This document shows, one piece after another, positions 34,608 through 44,919 of a stretch of 64,000 nucleotides of DNA. Both the position numbers and the translations under genes were made by a program. The DNA comes from Christiangramia flava JLT2011 (GTDB lineage Bacteria; Bacteroidota; Bacteroidia; Flavobacteriales; Flavobacteriaceae): positions 1,574,001-1,638,000 of the forward strand of contig NZ_CP016359.1 in NCBI RefSeq assembly GCF_001951155.1. Reading direction: 5' to 3'. The notes under the pieces are model-generated. The model searched no databases. It was not told the origin of the DNA and worked only from the letters and a program-made list of their open reading frames with translations. Position 1 is the stretch's first letter, and each line of letters opens with the position of its first letter.

Positions 34608-36512
34608 TTAATCCTGTTCGTTATCATTTTCAGAAGTTTCTTCTGAAGAACCTCCCCAGACATTATCTTCCTGGTTTACATCTGCCATTCTTTCGCTTGG
34701 ATCGATCTCAACTTTTGAAACCTTTCCTTTTGAAGATGGAATGCTGAGATCGTAAGTTGGGAATCCCCAGGCCCAATCCTCAGCAATGGTTCTTTTTGAA
34801 TCGTTTTCAGCAGGTTTATCCCATCTCATCATCTCTAATGGAATGTAGAATAATTCTTCTGAACCATCTTCATAAGTAACCATAAGGTCTATTGGCATTG
34901 GCATCAGCTCTTTTCTTCTTAAGGTGATTTTGGTACTATCAGCTTCAGTAGAAACCGACTCGATTCCGTAGTCTACTTTATTAACAGTTCTGGTCCAATC
35001 ATTCAAATACCAGCCTAACTGAGCTCCTGAAACTTTTTCAGCTACACGAATAAAATCGTTTGGTGTTGGGTGTTTGAATTTCCAATCATCGTAATAACGG
35101 TTCAGTGTTTTTGCTAAGTTGTCTTCACCGATTACATAACCTAATTGAGCAAGGAAAACTGCACCTTTAGAATAAGCAGCCGTTCCGTATAAAGCATTCA
35201 TGGCGTAACGATCTGCATGCGTGGTTTGTGGTTGTTCCTGCCCGGAATTAGCCAGGTAATAATAACCTCTGTAAGAACCGGTATGCGGATTCTCATTGTT
35301 GCTTCCTGAGATCTGATTTTCAGCAATACTTGAAATGTAAGAAGTAAAACCTTCATCCATCCATTCGTGCTCGCTTTCGTTAGTTGCCAGTAAATGCTGG
35401 AACCAGGCGTGAGCAAACTCATGAGCGGTCACTCCAAACAAGCTGTTGAAATTTCTTTCTCCGGTAATAAGCGTCAGCATCGCGTACTCCATTCCGCCGT
35501 CACCACCCTGTACTACAGAGTATTTTTTCCACGGATAAGGACCGATGTGCTTATTATAGAACATCAGTAATTCTTCAGTTTTAGGCTGAAGTTTTTTCCA
35601 GTTTTCTATAATGTCTTTGTTGTCCTTGTAGAAGAAATGAAGTTCAGTTCCGTCTTCGGCTATCAGCTTATCATGAATATATTCCGGATCTGCCGCCCAG
35701 GTAAAGTCATGAACTTTTTCAGCTTTAAAATGCCAGGTGTGCTTATCGCCTTTTGTTTTTGGAATTTTTGTTCCTTCTTTTTCATATCCATGACCAATTT
35801 CATCGGCATTCTGCAACATTCCTGTACTGGCTAATGTATAATCTTTGTCAATAGAGATCTTCACATCAAAATCACCCCACACGCCCTGGAACTCACGACC
35901 GATGTATGGATCGGCATGCCAGCCTTCAAAATCATATTCTGCGATTTTAGGATACCATTGCGACATGGAAAGCGCTACACCTTCAGCGTTATCACGTCCA
36001 GAACGACGGATTTGCAAAGGTTCCTGCGCTTTGAATTCCATTTTAAAAGTGGTCTTTTTTCCTGGAAGGATCGGCTTGGCCAGTTTTACTTCAAGGATAG
36101 TTCCCACTTCTTTGTAATCCAAGGCTTGCCCATCCTGGGTTAAAGAAATTACATGTAAATAACCAATCTCCTCTGGTGAAAGCTTACTGATACGGCTTTC
36201 GTAATCAGGATTTTCACGAGTTCCTTTGTTATTGACCATTCTTCCATCAGGATCAGCGATATCCTTTAACCTTGCATTCATCTGGCTTCCCGGCTGGAAA
36301 GCATTGTTGAAAAGATGATAAAAAACCTGGTTTAAAGTATCTGGCGAATTGTTAGTGTAAACAAGTTCCTGTGTACCAGTATACTGATAATTATCTACGT
36401 TCATATCAACATCCATCTTGTAATCTACATGTTGTTGCCAGTATGAAGTGTTATTCTGGGCGATTAAAAGGCCCGTGCTTAAAAATAATATGCTTACTAA
36501 AAATCTCTTCAT
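34608..36512 (-). CDS. M1 family metallopeptidase
   Basis: A 634-residue exported zinc aminopeptidase-type protein. A signal peptide (about 1-18, LLIAQ) precedes the M1 N-terminal beta domain. The zinc site is HEFAH at His364/Glu365/His368 with Glu387, giving the exact HExxH-x18-E spacing. DWTRTVNKVDYGI and an acidic C-terminus follow. It lies nine bases after the S8 peptidase gene, so MBL-fold enzyme, S8 and M1 form one operon with a terminator after this gene. The context suggests extracytoplasmic protein breakdown. Confidence 0.93.
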   Translation of the reverse strand: MKRFLVSILFLSTGLLIAQNNTSYWQQHVDYKMDVDMNVDNYQYTGTQELVYTNNSPDTLNQVFYHLFNNAFQPGSQMNARLKDIADPDGRMVNNKGTRENPDYESRISKLSPEEIGYLHVISLTQDGQALDYKEVGTILEVKLAKPILPGKKTTFKMEFKAQEPLQIRRSGRDNAEGVALSMSQWYPKIAEYDFEGWHADPYIGREFQGVWGDFDVKISIDKDYTLASTGMLQNADEIGHGYEKEGTKIPKTKGDKHTWHFKAEKVHDFTWAADPEYIHDKLIAEDGTELHFFYKDNKDIIENWKKLQPKTEELLMFYNKHIGPYPWKKYSVVQGGDGGMEYAMLTLITGERNFNSLFGVTAHEFAHAWFQHLLATNESEHEWMDEGFTSYISSIAENQISGSNNENPHTGSYRGYYYLANSGQEQPQTTHADRYAMNALYGTAAYSKGAVFLAQLGYVIGEDNLAKTLNRYYDDWKFKHPTPNDFIRVAEKVSGAQLGWYLNDWTRTVNKVDYGIESVSTEADSTKITLRRKELMPMPIDLMVTYEDGSEELFYIPLEMMRWDKPAENDSKRTIAEDWAWGFPTYDLSIPSSKGKVSKVEIDPSERMADVNQEDNVWGGSSEETSENDNEQD

Positions 36513-36521
36513 TTCTTAGGT

Positions 36522-38201
36522 TTACTTATTTGCTACTTGACTTGCCAGGATCAGCGCGTTGTATAAATTCGCCATTTTTCCTGAAGTTGATAAGGTATTG
36601 AATTTTCCGGTTTTGCTGCTGTCGCCACCAACGATCACGGTTGCAGTAGTTGGCAGACCGCTATCCATGATGATTTGTTTTACCTGAGCAGCTGATAGTT
36701 TTGGATAATATCCACGGATGATCGCTGCAATTCCTGAAACTTCAGGCGCTGCCATAGAAGTTCCCTGTAAGAACTCATATTCGTTATTCGGAACGGTTGA
36801 CCAGATCTTCACTCCAGGAGCGAAAACATCCACATTTTTACTTCCGTAGTTAGAAAATGTAGCCACAAGTCCAGAACCATAATCATAGTTCAAAGCACCA
36901 ACGGTAAGGAAATTATCAGCAATTTCAGTAGAATTTTCCGGGGTCTGATCGTTTGGATAAACCATCTTATTATCCAGGTTCTCGCTTTCATTTCCGGCTG
37001 CATTAACGATCAGCACATCATGGTCTGCGGCATATTTTATCGCATCTCTTACCCAATCTGGATTCGTTGAGAAATATTTTCCGAAGCTGGTATTGATCAC
37101 TTTAGCGCCATTATCCACCGCGTAACGAATACCTAAAGCAATATCCTTATCATATTCATCACCATCTGGTACCGCTCTAACCACAAGGATCTTCGCGTTA
37201 TTTGCCACACCTTTGATACCAATATTATTCGTTCTATCAGCAGCGATGATCCCGGCAACGTGCGTACCGTGTTTGACGTCTTCTTTTTTAGGATCTGGTC
37301 CTGAAACCTGGTTATCACCATAATTCGTATCAGTGATATCGTATGGATCATCTCCTGTTTTTCTTCCTTTCAGATCCAGGTTGAAATGCGTATCCAATCT
37401 TCCCTGGTAGTATTCGATGGCTTCGTCCAGTTGCTCGATCGCGCTTGGAATATTTTCATCTACGTTATTCTGAATTTGAGTCAGCATAGCTTTATACTGC
37501 TGCATTTGCTGATTTTCAGGTTTATAATCTGAAAGTTGCTCTTTGGTATAATCTTCAGTTCCCAGTTCTTTGGAAACTGCCTGGTGAGCTGCCGTAAGCT
37601 GTTGTTTGATCTGGTTATACTGCTGAAGCGTTCCCTGGCTATCGGCCATTTCCTTTTCATATTCCGCTTTTGCGGCCAAGTACTGGTTATACTCAGCGCG
37701 GTCTGCCGTACTGATGCTGCTTTCAGATTTCCCATCATATTTCGGTTTCAACATTCTGTAAATACGAACATATTCCATGTTCTCTTCCACCGTTTTTCCA
37801 AGGAAGTTCCAACCGTGAACATCATCAATAAAACCATTCTTGTCGTCGTCTTTCCCGTTATTCGGGATTTCGTCTTCATTGGTCCAGATCACGCTTTTCA
37901 GGTCTTCATGATCGATATCCACACCACTGTCCACTACTCCAACGATGACTGTTGAAGGCTTGTTATTCTTAATGATTTCAGCATAAGCCTTATCCACGCT
38001 CATTCCCGGAATGGTATCAGTAGACAGGTCACTGTTTGCCCAGCTTTTCAGTTGAGCATCTGAAAGATCGGCAACTTTAAGTGGGATGGCATCAATATTT
38101 TCAATTGGAGTGGAAACAATTGCTGGAGCAGAACTGCTACAGGCAGAAAGAACCCCGGCGGCCAGGATGGCCATCAAGGGTTTATAAACAGGTATTCTCA
38201 T
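36522..38201 (-). CDS. S8 (subtilisin-like) serine peptidase lipoprotein with a large insert
   Basis: A 559-residue subtilase with lipobox Cys21 (GVLSAC). The triad is Asp91 (VVDSGVDIDHEDL), His311 (HGTHVAGI) and Ser482 (GTSMAAPEVSG). About 220 residues separate Asp and His, whereas ordinary subtilases have a few dozen. The insert (about 130-290) is Gln/Glu/Tyr-rich and looks helical or coiled-coil. No separate inhibitor-type propeptide is evident. It sits in an operon between the MBL-fold gene (nine bases upstream) and the M1 peptidase. Confidence 0.92.
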   Translation of the reverse strand: MRIPVYKPLMAILAAGVLSACSSSAPAIVSTPIENIDAIPLKVADLSDAQLKSWANSDLSTDTIPGMSVDKAYAEIIKNNKPSTVIVGVVDSGVDIDHEDLKSVIWTNEDEIPNNGKDDDKNGFIDDVHGWNFLGKTVEENMEYVRIYRMLKPKYDGKSESSISTADRAEYNQYLAAKAEYEKEMADSQGTLQQYNQIKQQLTAAHQAVSKELGTEDYTKEQLSDYKPENQQMQQYKAMLTQIQNNVDENIPSAIEQLDEAIEYYQGRLDTHFNLDLKGRKTGDDPYDITDTNYGDNQVSGPDPKKEDVKHGTHVAGIIAADRTNNIGIKGVANNAKILVVRAVPDGDEYDKDIALGIRYAVDNGAKVINTSFGKYFSTNPDWVRDAIKYAADHDVLIVNAAGNESENLDNKMVYPNDQTPENSTEIADNFLTVGALNYDYGSGLVATFSNYGSKNVDVFAPGVKIWSTVPNNEYEFLQGTSMAAPEVSGIAAIIRGYYPKLSAAQVKQIIMDSGLPTTATVIVGGDSSKTGKFNTLSTSGKMANLYNALILASQVANK

Positions 38202-38210
38202 AGTTGAAGT

Positions 38211-39074
38211 TTAGTTAAATATTTCATCAAAAGTAAAGCTTTTATCCAGCCTTACGCCTTTTTCGGTATTTTTCAAAGTCAGGATCTGGTTGTGTGCATC
38301 ATGTTCCATAAAAAGATAATAGTCTTCCTGAACTGCGGTTTCCAGAAATTGTTGTTTTTCATCCAGCGTCAACAATGGTCGGGTATCATAACCCATTACA
38401 TACGGCAAGGGAATATGCCCTGCAGTTGGCAAAAGATCGGCCATGAAAACCAGTTTTTTTCCTTTGTAATTGATATGCGGAATCATTTGCTTATCGGTAT
38501 GACCATCAACAAACAATGCGCCAAATCCTAATTCCTGAATTTCTGAAAACTTTTCACCTTCGTTTCTAGTTACAAAATGAAGTTTTCCGCTTTGTTGCAT
38601 CGGGATGATATTTTCCTTCAGAAATGAGGCTTTTTCGCGATCATTTGGTTTGGTGGCCCATTCCCAGTGATCCTCGTTGCTCCAGAAAAGTGCATTTTTA
38701 AAGGCTGGTTCGTAGCCGGTGCGATCCTTATTCCACTGGATGCTTCCGCCGCAATGGTCAAAATGAAGGTGCGTCATGAAAACATCGGTGATATCATCCC
38801 GGTGAAAGCCATGTTTTTTCAGGGATTTATCGATGGAATCATCCCCCCACATATAATAATAACTGAAGAATTTCTCGCTTTGCTTATCCCCCATTCCGGT
38901 GTCTATCAAAATAAGTTTGTCGCCATCTTCGATTAAAAGACAACGCGCCGCGATATCGATCATATTATTGGAATCTGCTGGGTTGGTTCTGTTCCAAAGA
39001 GATTTGGGAACCACGCCAAACATTGCCCCGCCATCCAGTTTGAAGTTCCCGGCTTCAATAGGATAAAGTGTCAT
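38211..39074 (-). CDS. Metallo-beta-lactamase-fold hydrolase
   Basis: A 287-residue cytoplasmic MBL-fold enzyme with the metal motif THLHFDHCGG at about 107-116, VDGHTDKQMIPH as the next ligand region and FLMADLLPTAGHIPLPYV. The overall pattern fits the AHL-lactonase/AttM-like or methyl-parathion-hydrolase branch, but the substrate cannot be read from sequence. It heads the operon with the S8 and M1 peptidases and is divergent from the antiporter gene. Confidence 0.88.
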   Translation of the reverse strand: MTLYPIEAGNFKLDGGAMFGVVPKSLWNRTNPADSNNMIDIAARCLLIEDGDKLILIDTGMGDKQSEKFFSYYYMWGDDSIDKSLKKHGFHRDDITDVFMTHLHFDHCGGSIQWNKDRTGYEPAFKNALFWSNEDHWEWATKPNDREKASFLKENIIPMQQSGKLHFVTRNEGEKFSEIQELGFGALFVDGHTDKQMIPHINYKGKKLVFMADLLPTAGHIPLPYVMGYDTRPLLTLDEKQQFLETAVQEDYYLFMEHDAHNQILTLKNTEKGVRLDKSFTFDEIFN

Positions 39075-39234
39075 GTGCTGATTTTTGTGAATTGCTATGC
39101 AAATTAGCGAATCTGGGAGGGAATCTACGTAAATAGGACTGATTTAACAACATATTATTACAGCTCCCGGCCTGTGGGACTTTCAGAGTTAATCCTTTTT
39201 TATATTTTTAGCTCGACAAGCAAAGGAAAAAGAT

Positions 39235-41109
39235 ATGTTAGAGTTAGCTGGAATCATCATCCTGGGAATATTGGCCCAATGGTTTGCCTGGAAATTTAAA
39301 ATTCCGGCTATCCTGCCGCTTATTCTGGTAGGACTTGCTGTAGGTCCGGTGGCGACGCTTTTCACAGCTGATGGCGCCAAACTTATTGAACCCATCTGGA
39401 ACGGGGAATCTGGATTATTTCCAGGGGAAAGCTTGTTCTATTTCGTTTCACTGGCTATTGGGGTGATTCTATTTGAGGGTGGGCTTACCCTTCGGAAAGA
39501 TGAAGTCCTGAACGTTGGCCCCGTGATCGTGAAACTCATCACTTTTGCGGTGATCGTTACCTTTATAGGCGCTGGTGTTGCTGCGCATTTCATCTTTGAC
39601 CTTACTTGGCAAATTTCCTTCCTGTTCGCTTCCCTGATTATCGTAACGGGCCCAACGGTGATTACACCCATTCTGCGGAATATCCCGTTAAAAAAAGATA
39701 TTTCCGCCATTCTGAAGTGGGAAGGGATTTTGATCGATCCTATTGGAGCACTGGTTGCGGTATTGATGTTTGAGTTCATCAGTGCCGGGAAAGGTTCAGA
39801 ATTCACCGAAACAGCCATGATGGAATTCGGGAAAATCGTGCTTTTTGGTTTCACCTTTGGATTTACCTTCGCTCACGGTCTCGCATTTGCGATCAAGAAA
39901 AATGTGATCCCTCATTATTTGCTGAACGTTGTAACGCTTGCCACCGTGCTGGGTGTTTTCGTAATGGCCGACCAGTTTGCTCATGAAAGCGGACTTTTAG
40001 CTGTGGTGATCATGGGAATGGTGATGGGAAACATCAATCTTCCCAATCTCAAAGAATTGTTGTATTTCAAGGAATCCCTGAGCGTTTTGCTCATTTCGAT
40101 ACTGTTTATCCTGCTCGCTGCGAACATCAATATGGAAGATCTTTACCTCATCTATAATGTGAACGCCGCACTACTATTCCTTGCTGTAGTCTTCGTTGTA
40201 AGACCGCTGGGGGTGTTTTTGAGCAGCATAGGTTCGTCTTTGAAGGCCAATGAAAAAATGTTTATCAGCTGGGTGGGTCCGCGAGGGATCGTAGCCGCTG
40301 GTATTGCTTCGCTGTTTGGACTGGAGCTGGCCAGCCAGGGGGTTCAGGATGCGGAATATATCACGCCGCTGGTTTTTATGATCGTGTTAGGTACGGTTTT
40401 GCTGAATGCCACTACTGCCCGACTCTTTGCCCAATTAGTAGGAGTTTTTCTGAAGAATTCCCAGGGAATTTTGATCATTGGCGCTTCAACCATTTCCAGA
40501 CTGATCGGCTCTTATCTGAAAAAGAACAACCGTCACGTGGTGCTGGTTGATAATAACGGCGGAAATATTCGCAAGGCGCGTGAACTCGGCCTCGATGCTA
40601 TCCAGGAAAACGTGTATTCAGATGACCTGATCAATAATATTGAATTGAGCGATGTGGGATATTTGATGGCCATGACCGGAAACCACGAGGTGAACCTCAA
40701 CGCGATCGATAAGTTCAAAAAACATTTTGGTGAAAATGGCTCTTTCCGTGTCGTGTCTTCAGATGAAATGTATGATCCTGAAAACAACCCGAAAGAAGGC
40801 CTTTTTTCTCAAACCGATGATTATATCAAGCTGACTAACCTGGCCCGAAAGTATCCTTCGATCCATGAAATTGAACTGAATTCTGCAGAGCATTATGAAG
40901 GCCTGATAGAAATTACCAAGACCGATCCTGATATTATTCCTTTATTCGTGAAAAATAATGAAGGTGATCTCAGCATTATTCCTTCCAATTCTATGGATGT
41001 GGAAATTGAAGAAGGTTACCAGCTGGTGTATTTAGGAAAACAACTGGAAAGTCAGAAAAGCGACGAAAAGGAAAATATCGAAGAGAATATCGAGCAGGAC
41101 CGGGAATAA
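39235..41109 (+). CDS. CPA1-type sodium (cation):proton antiporter with C-terminal RCK_N domain
   Basis: A 624-residue inner-membrane antiporter. About 12 hydrophobic helices fill residues 1-400. The CPA1 motif FISWVGPRGIVAAGIASLFG is near 340, and ITGPTVITPIL-type discontinuous-helix sequences lie near 140. A cytoplasmic NAD-binding RCK domain follows (ILIIGASTISRLIGSYLKKN from about 411, LVDNNG), then a tail rich in Glu. The fusion suggests regulation by nucleotide. It converges on the YebC gene with three bases between. Confidence 0.9.
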   Translation: MLELAGIIILGILAQWFAWKFKIPAILPLILVGLAVGPVATLFTADGAKLIEPIWNGESGLFPGESLFYFVSLAIGVILFEGGLTLRKDEVLNVGPVIVKLITFAVIVTFIGAGVAAHFIFDLTWQISFLFASLIIVTGPTVITPILRNIPLKKDISAILKWEGILIDPIGALVAVLMFEFISAGKGSEFTETAMMEFGKIVLFGFTFGFTFAHGLAFAIKKNVIPHYLLNVVTLATVLGVFVMADQFAHESGLLAVVIMGMVMGNINLPNLKELLYFKESLSVLLISILFILLAANINMEDLYLIYNVNAALLFLAVVFVVRPLGVFLSSIGSSLKANEKMFISWVGPRGIVAAGIASLFGLELASQGVQDAEYITPLVFMIVLGTVLLNATTARLFAQLVGVFLKNSQGILIIGASTISRLIGSYLKKNNRHVVLVDNNGGNIRKARELGLDAIQENVYSDDLINNIELSDVGYLMAMTGNHEVNLNAIDKFKKHFGENGSFRVVSSDEMYDPENNPKEGLFSQTDDYIKLTNLARKYPSIHEIELNSAEHYEGLIEITKTDPDIIPLFVKNNEGDLSIIPSNSMDVEIEEGYQLVYLGKQLESQKSDEKENIEENIEQDRE

Positions 41110-41112
41110 AAT

Positions 41113-41871
41113 TTATTCCTTTTCCAGTTCAGCGATCAGTTCATCTGAAATGTCAAGGTTGTGGTAGACGTTCTGAACGTCGTCATCGTCTTCAAACTTT
41201 TCGATGAGGCCCATGATCTTTTTAGCATCTTCCACGGGTAATTCCAGTGTGTTCATCGGGATACGCTGCACTTCAGAACTTTTAGGTTCGATCTTCAGTT
41301 CTTCTAACTTAGAAGACATGCTTCCGAAGTCGGTAAATTCGGTGTAGATCGTGATATAATCTTCTTCTTTTTCAATTGTAGTAGCGCCGCCTTCGATGAG
41401 TTCGAGTTCGAATTCTTCCATGTTCATCTCGATCTTTTCACGCTCGATCACAAAAACACCTTTTTTATCGAACAGGAATTCCAAGGAACCATTGGTTCCA
41501 AGACTACCACCGTTTTTAGAGAAAATTGACCTGACTGAAGCGACAGTTCTGTTCGTATTATCAGTAGTGCATTCCACGAAAATGGCGATACCGTTTGGGC
41601 CATAACCTTCGAAAGTGACCATTTCATAATGATCAGCATCTGCCCCACTGGCTTTTTTAATGGCGCGTTCAATAGTGTCTTTTGGCATGTTCACCCCTTT
41701 CGCATTCTGGATGGCATTCCGCAAAGAAGGATTCGCTTCGGGGTCCGGACCTCCGCCCTCTTTTACCGCGACGGTGATCTCCTTGATCGCACGGGTGAAT
41801 TGTTTTGCACGTTTTTTATCCTGTGCTCCTTTTCGGTGTTTGATATTTGCCCATTTACTATGTCCGGCCAT
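41113..41871 (-). CDS. YebC/PmpR family transcription/translation regulator
   Basis: A 252-residue cytoplasmic protein opening with MAGHSKWANIKHRKGAQDKKR, the invariant signature of the family. The three-domain core includes KGVNMPKDTIERAIKKASG, and EGYGPNGIAIFVECTTDN follows. Family members bind DNA (PmpR) and at least one has been linked to relief of ribosome stalling. It is downstream of lepA, with a terminator between the two. Confidence 0.93.
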   Translation of the reverse strand: MAGHSKWANIKHRKGAQDKKRAKQFTRAIKEITVAVKEGGGPDPEANPSLRNAIQNAKGVNMPKDTIERAIKKASGADADHYEMVTFEGYGPNGIAIFVECTTDNTNRTVASVRSIFSKNGGSLGTNGSLEFLFDKKGVFVIEREKIEMNMEEFELELIEGGATTIEKEEDYITIYTEFTDFGSMSSKLEELKIEPKSSEVQRIPMNTLELPVEDAKKIMGLIEKFEDDDDVQNVYHNLDISDELIAELEKE

Positions 41872-41920
41872 TTTCTATCTGCTTTTTATGAGAATTTCAA
41901 ATTTAAGAATTTGATAAACA

Positions 41921-41951
41921 AAAGAAAACCCGGTGCTTTCGTACCGGGTTT
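41921..41951 (-). terminator. Terminator of lepA
   Basis: AAACCCGGT pairs with ACCGGGTTT (extended by a G-T and a C-G pair) around a TTTC loop. The T run lies on the minus strand, 22 bases after the lepA stop. Confidence 0.85.
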
Positions 41952-41972
41952 CATATATAAGTTCAAAGATTT

Positions 41973-43769
41973 TTAGTCGTTCAGTTTCAGAACAGCCATA
42001 AACGCTTCCTGCGGAATTTCGACGTTTCCTACCTGCCGCATACGCTTTTTACCTTTTTTCTGCTTTTCTAACAGCTTTCTCTTACGGGAGATATCTCCAC
42101 CATAACATTTCGCGGTAACGTCTTTTCTAAGTGCTTTAACCGTCTCACGGGAGATGATCTTCGCGCCGATCGCAGCCTGGATTGGAATATCGAATTGTTG
42201 TCTTGGGATCAGTTCCTTCAGTTTTTCACACATTTTCTTCCCGATATCATACGCATTGTCTTTGTGCAATAAGGCTGAAAGTGCATCAACTTTATTGGCA
42301 TTAAGCAACACGTCTACTTTTACCAGGTGTGAAGCACGCATTCCGATAGGTGAATAATCGAAAGAAGCATAACCTCTGGAAACAGTTTTTAGGCGATCAT
42401 AGAAATCAAAAACAATTTCAGCTAAAGGCATGTCAAAAGTCAGTTCCACACGCTCAGTAGTCAGGTATGTCTGATTCACGATCTCCCCTCTTTTTTCGAT
42501 ACAAAGCGACATTACAGGGCCAACATAATTGGCCTTCGTAATGATCGTTGCCTTGATAAACGGCTCTTCTACCCTGTTCAAAGTGGAAGGATCCGGAAGG
42601 TCTGAAGGGTTATTTACCAAAATTACATCATCAGGATGTTTGTTGGTAAAGGCGTGGTACGATACGTTAGGAACCGTAGTGATAACGGTCATATCGAACT
42701 CACGTTCCAGGCGTTCCTGGATAATTTCAAGGTGAAGCATCCCCAAGAATCCACAACGGAAACCAAAGCCAAGAGCCGCAGAACTTTCAGGAACGAAAGT
42801 CAGCGAAGCATCGTTTAGCTGTAATTTTTCCATGGAAGCTCGAAGGTCTTCGTAATCTTCGGTATCAACCGGATAAATTCCGGCAAAAACCATTGGTTTT
42901 ACATCTTCGAATCCGGCAACAGCTTCAGTCGTAGGATTTTCAGCATCTGTAATGGTATCACCAACTTTTACTTCGCGGGCGTCTTTGATCCCGGTGATGA
43001 GGTAACCTACATCGCCGGTTTTAATTTCTTTCTTCGGTTGTTGTTTCAGCTTCAGCGTTCCAACTTCATCAGCGTCATATTGTTTATCGGTATTTACGAA
43101 TTTAATACGCTGCCCTTTCTTGATCGTCCCGTTAATAACACGGAAAAAGGTTTCCACTCCACGAAAAGGATTATAAACTGAATCAAAGATCAGGGCGCGC
43201 AATGGCGCATCAACTTTTCCTGTTGGTGCCGGAATCCTGTTGATGATCGCATCCAGAATTTCCTGGATCCCGATGCCTGTTTTCGCACTGGCCGGAATAA
43301 CTTCGGAAGGATCACAACCTAAAAGGTCCACGATATCATCGGTCACTTCTTCAGGATTCGCACTTGGCAAATCTACTTTGTTCAAAACCGGAATAATTTC
43401 CAGGTCATTTTCCAAAGCCAGGTACAGGTTAGAAATGGTCTGAGCCTGTATGCTTTGAGCAGCATCGACTACTAAAAGCGCGCCTTCACAGGCAGCGATA
43501 GAACGGGAAACCTCGTAAGAGAAATCTACGTGACCGGGAGTGTCGATAAGATTCAGCACATACTCCTCACCTTCATGAACGTAATCCATCTGGATCGCGT
43601 GACTTTTAATGGTGATCCCGCGTTCCCGCTCCAGGTCCATATTGTCGAGCAGCTGTTCCTGTTTTTCTCTTTCCGTAACCGATCCGGTGAAATCAAGCAG
43701 CCTGTCGGCCAGGGTACTTTTCCCGTGGTCAATATGTGCGATAATGCAAAAATTCCGAATGTTCTTCAT
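41973..43769 (-). CDS. lepA: Elongation factor 4 (back-translocase)
   Basis: A 598-residue GTPase that acts on ribosomes. The P-loop AHIDHGKST is at residues 11-19. [15 protein letters not shown] (G3) and NKVDLP (G4) follow, and the LepA-specific C-terminal domain ends in [22 protein letters not shown]. Normal length and no signal peptide. A minus-strand -7 box TATATTTG (43829-43822) precedes the start by about 52 bases. Confidence 0.97.
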   Translation of the reverse strand: MKNIRNFCIIAHIDHGKSTLADRLLDFTGSVTEREKQEQLLDNMDLERERGITIKSHAIQMDYVHEGEEYVLNLIDTPGHVDFSYEVSRSIAACEGALLVVDAAQSIQAQTISNLYLALENDLEIIPVLNKVDLPSANPEEVTDDIVDLLGCDPSEVIPASAKTGIGIQEILDAIINRIPAPTGKVDAPLRALIFDSVYNPFRGVETFFRVINGTIKKGQRIKFVNTDKQYDADEVGTLKLKQQPKKEIKTGDVGYLITGIKDAREVKVGDTITDAENPTTEAVAGFEDVKPMVFAGIYPVDTEDYEDLRASMEKLQLNDASLTFVPESSAALGFGFRCGFLGMLHLEIIQERLEREFDMTVITTVPNVSYHAFTNKHPDDVILVNNPSDLPDPSTLNRVEEPFIKATIITKANYVGPVMSLCIEKRGEIVNQTYLTTERVELTFDMPLAEIVFDFYDRLKTVSRGYASFDYSPIGMRASHLVKVDVLLNANKVDALSALLHKDNAYDIGKKMCEKLKELIPRQQFDIPIQAAIGAKIISRETVKALRKDVTAKCYGGDISRKRKLLEKQKKGKKRMRQVGNVEIPQEAFMAVLKLND

Positions 43770-43821
43770 CTCCGATTGTTCTATCTTTCAGCCAGTTTCA
43801 ATTGAGGCCAATTTAAGAGTA

Positions 43822-43829
43822 CAAATATA
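43822..43829 (-). promoter_or_regulatory. -7 box of lepA
   Basis: TATATTTG on the minus strand matches TAnnTTTG. A TTG lies 24 bases further upstream, slightly beyond the usual spacing. Confidence 0.35.
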
Positions 43830-43914
43830 ATTGAATTAACGCTCATACCTAATCAATTTATCGAAGTTCAAAACTTAAAAACTTTCAGACTTTTATAAAT
43901 TTTTTAAAAAAGTA

Positions 43915-43946
43915 TTTGTATATAATTAAAATTTAAATATACTTTG
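43915..43946 (+). promoter_or_regulatory. Probable promoter of the amino-sugar operon (ROK kinase first)
   Basis: TTTG at 43915-43918, a 21-base spacer and TACTTTG at 43940-43946, one base short of TAnnTTTG. The first gene starts at 44013, leaving a leader of about 60 bases. The surrounding sequence is very AT-rich. Confidence 0.45.
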
Positions 43947-44012
43947 TAATTATGCGTTCGCTTTTCTCCATGAATTTCATAACTTTTAGGCTTGCGCACT
44001 TTTTCCATTTAC

Positions 44013-44909
44013 ATGAAGCAAGAACGAATTATAGGCATTGATATTGGCGGGACCAAAATTCAAATGGGCGTGATCCTGAACGGGGTGATCGAGAAAAAAA
44101 TAAAATTTCCAACCCGGGCGAACGCTGCTCAGGAAGAAATCATACAGGACATCATTCAGCAAATCGAGGCGCTGGAAACCAGTTTTGCCGGGATCGGTAT
44201 CGGGGTTCCGGGTCTTGTGGATGAAGATAACGGGATTATCTACGACCTGGTGAACATTCCATCCTGGCAGGAAGTACATTTAAAGGAAGTCCTGGAAGCC
44301 CATTTTCAGAAACCGGTTTTTATCACCAACGATGCGAATATGTTTGCTCTTGGTGAAAAATACTTCGGAAAGGGCAGGGGCTACCGCAATTTCGTAGGAA
44401 TCACCATAGGTACCGGTTTTGGATCGGGCATTTTTATCAATAACCGACTCTACGGCGGAAATTATGCCAGTGCCGGCGAGCTCGGCAGTATGCCTTATAA
44501 AGACAGTACCATTGAAACCTATTGCAGCGGGAAATTCTTTCAGCAGCATTATGGCAGCTCCGGTTATGAGTTGTTTGAAAGGGCGCAGCATGGTGATCCT
44601 AAAGCTATGCAGGCTTTCAAGGAATACGGGTCTCACCTGGGCGAAGCCATTAAGATGATCCTTCTGATCCTTTCTCCGGAAGCAATATTCATTGGCGGCT
44701 CGGTAAGTGATTCATTTAAATTTTTTGAAGAAGGCCTTCGCGAATCGCTCAATGCCTTTCCTTTCAAAAGAGTCCTGAACGACCTCGAGATCCTAACCTC
44801 AGATGTTTCTGAAGTTTCACTGCTTGGAGCAGCAGCACTTGTGCAGGATCACCTGGAGGAACTGGCAAATCTGGCCATTGTGCCTTCAAAAACCGATATT
44901 AAAATTTAA
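44013..44909 (+). CDS. ROK family sugar kinase
   Basis: A 298-residue kinase with the phosphate-binding DIGGTKIQMGV at residues 10-20 and the ROK signature GIGIGVPGLVDEDNGIIYD. The catalytic region TIGTGFGSGIFINN leads into ASAGELGS. The zinc-binding Cys cluster of classic ROK proteins is absent; only one Cys (ETYCSG) remains, as in other Bacteroidota sugar kinases. Context makes GlcNAc, MurNAc or glucose the likely substrate. An in-frame ATG seven codons upstream is possible, but MKQERIIGIDIGGTK is the better start. First gene of the plus-strand locus. Confidence 0.85.
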   Translation: MKQERIIGIDIGGTKIQMGVILNGVIEKKIKFPTRANAAQEEIIQDIIQQIEALETSFAGIGIGVPGLVDEDNGIIYDLVNIPSWQEVHLKEVLEAHFQKPVFITNDANMFALGEKYFGKGRGYRNFVGITIGTGFGSGIFINNRLYGGNYASAGELGSMPYKDSTIETYCSGKFFQQHYGSSGYELFERAQHGDPKAMQAFKEYGSHLGEAIKMILLILSPEAIFIGGSVSDSFKFFEEGLRESLNAFPFKRVLNDLEILTSDVSEVSLLGAAALVQDHLEELANLAIVPSKTDIKI

Positions 44910-44919
44910 TTTATAGACC

